64,000 bases of DNA. Origin: Chamaecyparis obtusa (lineage: Eukaryota; Streptophyta; Pinopsida; Cupressales; Cupressaceae). Under the pieces are notes generated by a model. That model had not been told where the DNA came from. It made no database searches and worked only from the letters and a program-made list of their open reading frames with translations. Positions 57,836 to 64,000 of this stretch are shown here, in pieces. Within the stretch, counting starts at the first letter, position 1. Every line of letters begins with the position of its first letter. The position numbers and the translations under genes are program-made. The DNA lies in the NCBI GenBank assembly GCA_027943335.1, contig BSBK01009267.1, positions 248,001-312,000 of the forward strand, written 5' to 3'.

Positions 57836-58047
57836 AAATTTCAAAAGATCTTCCATCTTTGAAGGGGAAAGAAAAATAAGAAAAAGAAATTGTTGCTGAA
57901 AACATCCAAAGTCCTACTAACCTAGCTACATTGAAAAAAGCAAAAGAAAAGGTTAGTAAAGAGAGTGCTCCTGAGAATTAGAAAGAAGACCAAGCTAAAT
58001 CCATCCAAATCTACACCAAAGATTCTCATTACCAAAAGATAGACCAT

Positions 58048-58386
58048 ATGAAGAGAAACTTTGAAAAGCAATGTCAAATCAAACAAAAAGGAGTAGGTGA
58101 ATACTCTTTATCCATGAAAAACCTACCCTTATCTCCAAAATCATATGGAAGGCCATCCAATCTACCTCATAAATTCAATGATCACTTTGTGAGGGAAAAT
58201 ACATCTTCATTTATGGAGGAAGAAGACAACACAATCCTAAATTGGCTATATAAGGATGAAGAATCAAGTGCACATGAGAAGCACATCCAAAATGTAAGCA
58301 TTCCCACACATCAGTATGGGAAAGCATATCAAATCATGCAGAAAATGGGATACAAAGGACAAGGACCTTTAGGAACAAGAAACTAA
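58048..58386 (+). pseudogene. TatP G-patch segment
   Basis: It has SMKNLPLSPKSYGRPSN, EEEDNTILNWLYKDEE, and the G-patch YGKAYQIMQKMGYKGQGPLG, then a TAA and GLIEPIEMTWRD. It is homologous to TatM 32250-32630 residue by residue. Confidence 0.75.
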
Positions 58387-58740
58387 GGACTCATTGAACC
58401 CATTGAAATGACATGGAGAGATAGCAAAGAAAAGACTGGATTAGGGTACCTAGAACAAGGGTACACTCAAAAGAACTATCCTAAACTCTATGACCAAATT
58501 TTATAATTAGGTTCTCAAAGTGATGAGGATTCCAAAAATTGGTAATGGGACTCAATGTCAAGTGAGTCATGTCAAGATAAAGAAGCGGATGTTATCCACA
58601 TGTACACTCCTAGCAAGGGAAAAGAATCAATTCCAGGATCAAATCAGAATCAATCCTCAAGTTCTAGTCAAGTGGTATTAGATAATGTCCCAATTCAAGA
58701 AATTTAAATAAATAAATGGTTAGGAGAACCCTACGTACCA

Positions 58741-59701
58741 TCATGGAGACCTACTATGGAAGAATCTAACATTAGGTTTAATCCATGATATTTTTACCCA
58801 ATAGAAACCTTAGAGGATTTTAGTGAGGAAGATTTTGATCCTAGTTCTCTAGAACATCTCATAGAAGCACATATTATAGATCTAAGCGATACAATGTTTG
58901 AATCTTCAAATGAAGTCTTTTCCCTAAATCCCATTGAACTAAACCAAAGCATTGATCCTTTGACCCTTATCTATCTAGAATTAGTTGAATGGGATTCCAT
59001 TGAACCTACCATACTCCCTACATTTTTGAATGATAACTCAGTGTCCCAATACCTAAATGTGGTTGAACCTTCTTCTACCATGGAATATCAGGAAGGAGTG
59101 ACAAAGTAAGGTATCCAAACTCTCAATTCAATTATAAATGAAAAAATATAAAAATATAAAAAATGGAAAGAATCTAATGTTGAAAACCACATTGTGGTAG
59201 CATTAGATCAAAAAGAGAAAGAAATAAAGAATGATTCAAAACATGAAAACCCAATAGAGGCACTTAAGGAAGGGATTTTGGATACTTTACCCGAGCACTA
59301 TGAAGAAAGATCTCCTATCTTGATTGAACCAACAGAGAAAGTAAATATTGGATCAAAATCAAAACCAAAGATCATACACTTAGCAACATCTCTATATAGT
59401 GAAGAAAGAAAAGACTTCATCCAATTCTTCAAAGAAAATAAAATCAATTTTGCATGGTCTTATGATGATATGCCAAGATTAGATCCAAATTTAATCATGC
59501 ATCACTTGAATATAAAAGGAGGAAGGCCAGTAAAGAATAAATTAAGAAAGATGCATCCACATATAGCTTTGCTTGTAAAAGTGGAGTTAGAAAAATTGCT
59601 GAAAGTTGGGTTTATAAGAGCCATTGATTATGCCCAATGGATTTCAATCATTGTGCCAATTTCAAAAGCAAACAAGTCCATCAGAATTTGCATGCACTTT
59701 A
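58741..59701 (+). pseudogene. TatP linker and start of reverse transcriptase, cut by CopB
   Basis: The acidic linker (to 59109) matches TatM. The frame from 59194 reads LATSLYSEERKDFIQFFKEN and WSYDDMPRLDPNLIMHHLNI, then KVELEKLLKVGFIRAIDYAQ and KANKSIRIC, the N-terminal fingers of gypsy RT. The next expected residues (TDFRDLN-like) are replaced at 59702 by TGTAGATCTC, the CopB LTR start. No catalytic YVDD remains in the window. Confidence 0.85.
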
Positions 59702-60917
59702 TGTAGATCTCTATAGTTTTGTTGACTATTAGTGACTTACACTTAGTCATTATCTAGGCAATGATGGTTGGTCATCATTGCAACTAAGTCATCGTGAATA
59801 GGCTGAGTCATGTAATGTATACTTACCAAGCAGTAGTACTACCGAGTAAACCAATGGTCAATATTTATGTTTGTATTAGCTGAGTAAGTTTTTTTGCCGA
59901 GCTATGTAAGTAATGAATATCGAGTGATAATGATATTAGAAATGCTGAGTACAGTGAATGCCAAGTACAAGGGACATCAATTGCCAAGTTAGCCAAAACT
60001 GACATTTGAATTTGTTATGGCACAATGATCGAGGTAAAATGTTTTGGCCAAAATTCATGTTTTGTATTTTTTTTGTTGAGGAAATCACGGAGGTGATTAC
60101 GAACCTATTTTGAAATCATTAATCCCTATGCAACACTTAGAGCCAATAAGAATTAGTAAAGCTTAAGCGACAAAAAGAGTAAATTAGGATTGTAGATCTT
60201 GAATCTTGAAGAAGTTTAGTTGTTTATATAAGATAAGATCTAAACCCTAAAACAAGTTAGTGTGTGCAAGAGAATGTGAAGGGAATGAAGTAATGGGTAG
60301 AGGGAACATTTAGACTAGTGAAGCATTTAGATGGAGTTCAATGATTGAGTTAAGCAGTTAAGGACACAATAGAGATAAACTTGATAAATGAGATCAAAAC
60401 AATACTGAAAGGAGAAGATCTATAATCAGCATATAGTACAAACTGAAGGATCAAGTACTGAGACATTCTAACAAGTGCATCAAGGTAAATCTCTTAACCA
60501 AGTGGTTTTAATAGACCTATTGTAATCTCTTAACTGAGTGCTTACTTTATTGTAAGTTTTAAATCATTTTGCAAGGTAAACTGTATAAGTCTTTTAGCTC
60601 TTAACAAGGTAGACCCCTCATAGGGTAGATCATATTTTGATCAAATTTGTATCCCTAACAGGTAGACTTTATACTATAGTAGTGAAGATTTGTGGGTGTC
60701 ATCCCCACCCTAGTTTTACCTTTCAAAAGTTTCTGGGTAACCAAAATTACTGTGTTGTGAGTACTTTCTTGAATGATGCTTAGTATATTAGTTACTTTTT
60801 TTTGATGAAGTTTTTTTTATGCTATACAAATTTTTTAAGCAATATTAAAATGGATTAGTAGGTGATATCTGATTCACCCCCCTCTCAGTATCAAATTTCC
60901 CAACTATATTTCCAACA
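59702..60917 (+). repeat. CopB 5' LTR
   Basis: It starts TGTAGATCTC and ends CCAACA after CACCCCCCTCTCAGTATC, the same style of end as CopA. It contains similar 'gccgagt' and 'accgagt' words. 1,216 bp. Confidence 0.8.
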
Positions 60918-60919
60918 AT

Positions 60920-60931
60920 TAGTATCAGAAC
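60920..60931 (+). other. CopB primer-binding site, decayed
   Basis: TAGTATCAGAAC lies two bases after the LTR end. It is the Met-tRNA site TGGTATCAGAGC with two G-to-A changes. Confidence 0.8.
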
Positions 60932-61321
60932 TACAATGTTTCTCGTAAAAAGTCTAACCACTTGAAGAAAAAATATCTTGAGATGGAAGTTTATAAGCTG
61001 GGAAAGGTTATAGAGAATCAAAAGATTGATGTATAGTTGACATTACAACACTGGAAGTAGCTAGAGGTGAACTGAAGAAATCCTTAAGTAGGAGGAGTGA
61101 AATTGCTATTTAGCAAAATGATTCACAATATCAAGAAGAAGATACCACTTGAATATTTGATAATGGGAACTCTACAGAAAGTGACAAATCCATAAAAGAG
61201 CTACTAGAGAAAAATATCATACTAAGTGATGACATCAGAAATCTAAACAGAACAAGAAATTCAATCTGTCAGACGTTGTGAACTAATTGAACAGAAAAAG
61301 AAAGCTAAAGAAGACAAGATA

Positions 61322-62329
61322 ATGGTTGAAGAAGATAAAATACAAATATCAATGAGACTTGATGAGAGGACAAGTGACATGAAAAGGTTGACCAATAGTC
61401 AACTAGACATGGTAAATCAACTCTTGCTAGTCAATGAAGAGTTGGGCAGGAAAGATATGGAAATTAACAATATGAGATCTAAAAATGATCAACTAAGAAA
61501 TGAACTAAGATCTGAAAAGGAAATAAATGAAAGGATGAACAAACCAAATTAAGCTACAAAATACTTTGAAGAGTTGTTAAGCTCACCTAGAAGATCTAGT
61601 GATAGATCTGGACTTGGACTAAATGAACATTCATCATCCATTGAAGAAGGAGAATCATTAAAGAGTGGAGAGAAAAATAATGCAAAACCAAAGAACAACA
61701 AGCCCACATGCCATCATTATGGAAAGCTAGGACATATAGCTAACATCTGCAAAAGAAAACATGGTAAGTCTAATCCTAAACCTAAATTTAATGGACATTT
61801 CTTTAATTGTAAGAAACATGGACATCAGGTGCAAGAATGCAGGTCTAAGGTCATTAGTCCACCTACCTCACCAAAATTTCAAGGGAACTATTTCAATTGT
61901 CAAAAGTATGGTCATAGAGCATTTGAATATAGATCTAAACCTAAATGGTCATCAAATGAAAAGACTAAGTCACCTGTGAAGAATAACTCATACAATTGGG
62001 ATTACAACACTTGGTACAGTTGTCATTACTATGGAAAATATGGACACATTGGAGAAAATTGTATGAAGACTCATTTCAAAGTTAAATCTAAAAGTTGGAT
62101 GAATGGAAGCATGGTATGTTACAAGTGTAACAAGATAGGTCACCTAAAGAAATATTTTAGATCATCTATATTAAGCAATGATCAAAATCAAAATGAAGAT
62201 ATCCATGAGAAATTAAGAAATCAGATGAATAAAACATGGAAGAAGAAAGAAGAAGAAAGCACAAGTGAAGCTAGTACATCCAAGGTCACCCAATCTGATG
62301 GATCAGGTGATCACACTTCTTCGAACTAA
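61322..62329 (+). pseudogene. gag: CopB gag-like protein with coiled coil and five zinc knuckles
   Basis: The N-terminal segment (61322-61549) is a coiled coil (DMVNQLLLVNEELGRKDMEI, NDQLRNELRSEKEI), followed by one TAA. Five knuckles then follow: CHHYGKLGHIANIC, FNCKKHGHQVQEC, FNCQKYGHRAFEY, CHYYGKYGHIGENC, CYKCNKIGHLKKYF. None keeps a full CX2CX4HX4C; in each, one or more Cys became Tyr or Phe. The tail is Lys/Ser-rich. Most copia gags have one knuckle, so five is unusual. I see no UBN2-type domain upstream. It probably binds RNA during packaging. Confidence 0.75.
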
Positions 62330-62876
62330 GAAAATAAGGTATGTTTGGAACTAAGTCTTACAATGATTTATCTTACATCAGTTCCTAACATTAGTAGAGT
62401 AAAGGTCCATATCTATAGAGATGAAGATGCATTAGGACATATCTGAACAATATAGAGAAATTCATTTTTGATGCCGAGTGTCAGTGTTTTGACTGAGTTA
62501 TCAATGTATGTCAAGCATCTGTGGTAGTCGAGATGTGACATACACTAAGTTATGTCTGAACATCTGTATTGACCAAACTTGTGTTAGCCGAGCTTAACAT
62601 AGGATTGTCAAGATAGTTTTATTCCACTTAAAATTTTTACAAAGAATTTATGAGGCCCTAATTCAACTTTTTGAAATATATAAAGTAGAATGTTGTTGTA
62701 CATTTCATTTCACCTAGCAAATTGAAATTTCTTTGAGCGATTCAGAGAGGGAGTAACTAGTTTATCAAGGGTCATTTCAAATCTTCTCAGCATGCCATCA
62801 GCAAATCATCTACAGAACACTTATGAAAAGGTACTGTACTGAGAAATATTTTTTTTCTATAATTTTTAAGTTATAA
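62330..62876 (+). other. Spacer between CopB gag and the next ORF
   Basis: No gene seen. TATATAAA at 62677-62684 is a possible TATA box 200 bp before the ATG at 62877. A short frame MPSANHLQNTYEKV (62789 on) ends at a GTACTG that could be a donor site; this is weak. Confidence 0.4.
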
Positions 62877-64000
62877 ATGGCATCATCATCATCTGCTACA
62901 ATCAAGAAATAAGGGATGGAGGTTTTCAATGCACACTTGGTAAGAAATGAAGTTTGTAGGCTGTAGAAGTTTAAGGCAATTCCAGAGAGTGTGATCAAAG
63001 GAGATCTTATGGGTGCTCTATCCTCGATTCCAGAGAATGTGTTGGTAATGAATGATATTAGGTCTTGTTATATGTGAAAAATTGGAGGAATTGGAGATTA
63101 TGAGATTAGGGAGGCATATGAAAAATTGTGTGACAATGGAGTGTTGAAGCCGAAACAGAAAATGGTTGTCGAAATGGGGGTTAGTTCATGCCCTAGATTT
63201 TCTATAGAATTTCAAAGTTGAATGGATAAAAATTGTATTAAGTTGAGTGCATGATATGCAATTGTGGCTAGAAGATGGACCAGTTAAGATAACAAAGGAA
63301 ATGATTCACTAGGTAACTGGGTACCCTACAATTTTGGGAAAAAGAATAATGAAATGTTTAAGTAAGGAATAAATTTAGGCGAACACATAGGTAGTTTGGA
63401 ACAAGCGTGGAATAACTATTTCCACCATTACTGATCTGGAGATTGACTTTGTAGTTAGGGTTATTTCACACAAATTATACCAATCCATTCAGTTGGACAA
63501 TGTCCCATGTATGGCAGTGGACCAGACATGGAAAATTATTAAGAAGGGACACACTTATGATCTCACCAAGCTCTAGCTAACTCAACTTGCTAAGAACCTA
63601 ACCTCAATCTGGAAAGAAAAGAATTCCATGTGTAAGTTTGGTTCCTTTCTCATTTGTTTATTCTTTTATATTCAGAAGTGTTTTCCTACTGTTGGAGGTT
63701 TGATATGGGATAAGAAGTAACCAATTACAGTTAAAATTAATGAGTTCATAAGTCAAATAGGGGAAAGTTTTAATGGTGTAATGGAAAATTATTTCATTGA
63801 GTTCAAAAAGAAAATGAGGAAGAGGAGTAGGATGCCTGTGTCTTTAGTTGAGAAGTATAGACAAGACATATTTTTTCTAGTTGACACAAATTTCACCTAT
63901 GTACAAGTAGTTTTACTAAGGGTTTCATGGCTAATACCATTACCTTATGAAGTAAACATTGATGAGACCATGCCTTCTATAAAAACCTTATTAGCTGAAT
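62877..64000 (+). pseudogene. Unrecognised ORF in CopB, broken and running off the window
   Basis: It starts MASSSSATIKK, then a TAA, and remains readable: FKAIPESVIKGDLMGALSSI, GDYEIREAYEKLCDNGVLKP, later YQSIQLDNVPCMAVDQTWKI, YDLTKL, ENYFIEFKKKMRKRSRMPVS, and DIFFLVDTNFTYVQVVLLRV. Stops (TAA, TAG, TGA) and shifts occur about every 100-200 bp. It is neither protease, integrase nor RT. It lies where copia pol would begin, so it may be an extra gene or part of another inserted element. I do not recognise the family. Confidence 0.5.

Larger units (their letters stand above)
20823..59701 (+). mobile_element. TatP: Tat-like Ty3/gypsy element, 5' part, with several nested insertions
   Basis: The 5' LTR is split (20823-21302 and 43939-44341) by TatM. 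PBS, leader, micro-ORF, gag, protease, G-patch and RT start follow on the + strand. The RT is cut at 59701 by CopB, and the rest lies beyond the window. TIR-2 and LongLTR-2 are inserted in its leader and gag. Collinearity with TatM, read on the other strand, supports every part. Its own TSD cannot be tested here because the 3' end is missing. Confidence 0.85.
59702..64000 (+). mobile_element. CopB: copia-type LTR element, 5' part
   Basis: A 1.2-kb LTR, a Met-tRNA-type PBS, a gag-like gene with five zinc knuckles and a further unrecognised gene fill it to the window edge. It inserted in the TatP RT after CTTTA (59697-59701). The second TSD copy and 3' LTR should lie beyond 64000. No pol is seen here, so whether it is autonomous is open. 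Confidence 0.8.

Overview
This window looks like intergenic heterochromatin from a seed plant with a large genome. A gymnosperm is my inference from the style of the elements; nothing in the sequence proves it. I could not identify any host gene, tRNA or rRNA. Nearly everything is LTR retrotransposon, broken by stops and frameshifts and nested several layers deep. Target-site duplications (TSDs) let much of the nesting be resolved at base level.

Layout. (1) 1-1315 is an unassigned flank. (2) 1316-17910 is a Ty1/copia element, CopA (+ strand), with about 1.28-kb LTRs and a gag-pol split by two insertions. One is LongLTR-1 (3947-12006), which has 2.9-kb LTRs and only a gag-like gene and sits in the protease. 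The other is TIR-1 (12246-13245), a 1.0-kb terminal-inverted-repeat element. (3) 17911-20822 is the 3' half of a chromovirus-like Ty3/gypsy element, ChrM (- strand). (4) From 20823 a Tat-like Ty3/gypsy element, TatP (+ strand), starts. Its 5' LTR is cut at 21302 by a second element of the same LTR family, TatM (- strand, 21303-43938), and resumes at 43939. TatP continues through leader, gag, protease, G-patch and the start of RT to 59701. TatP also carries TIR-2 (44709-45706) in its leader and LongLTR-2 (47897-56005) in gag. LongLTR-2 itself contains a 1.2-kb solo LTR (49870-51085). (5) At 59702 another copia-type element, CopB (+), interrupts the TatP RT and runs off the window.

How the genes fit together. 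The two Tat-like elements share one plan: LTR, PBS, a pyrimidine-rich leader, a 70-codon micro-ORF, a second leader, gag, protease, G-patch, RT, RNase H, a second RNase H and integrase. TatM goes on to an antisense gene with a plant mobile domain (PMD) before its 3' LTR. TatM holds two divergent antisense PMD genes, each with its own TATA box about 90 bp before the ATG and an apparent first intron. It also holds a third, different LTR (LTR C) in its middle.

The most interesting items are these: the micro-ORF, which stays intact in both elements while their other genes are broken; the antisense PMD transcription unit; LongLTR-2, which looks like a single long LTR with a roughly 1,150-codon unrecognised coding region inside it; and a 268-codon frame whose 16 stops are all TAG, as expected from decay of methylated CAG sites.
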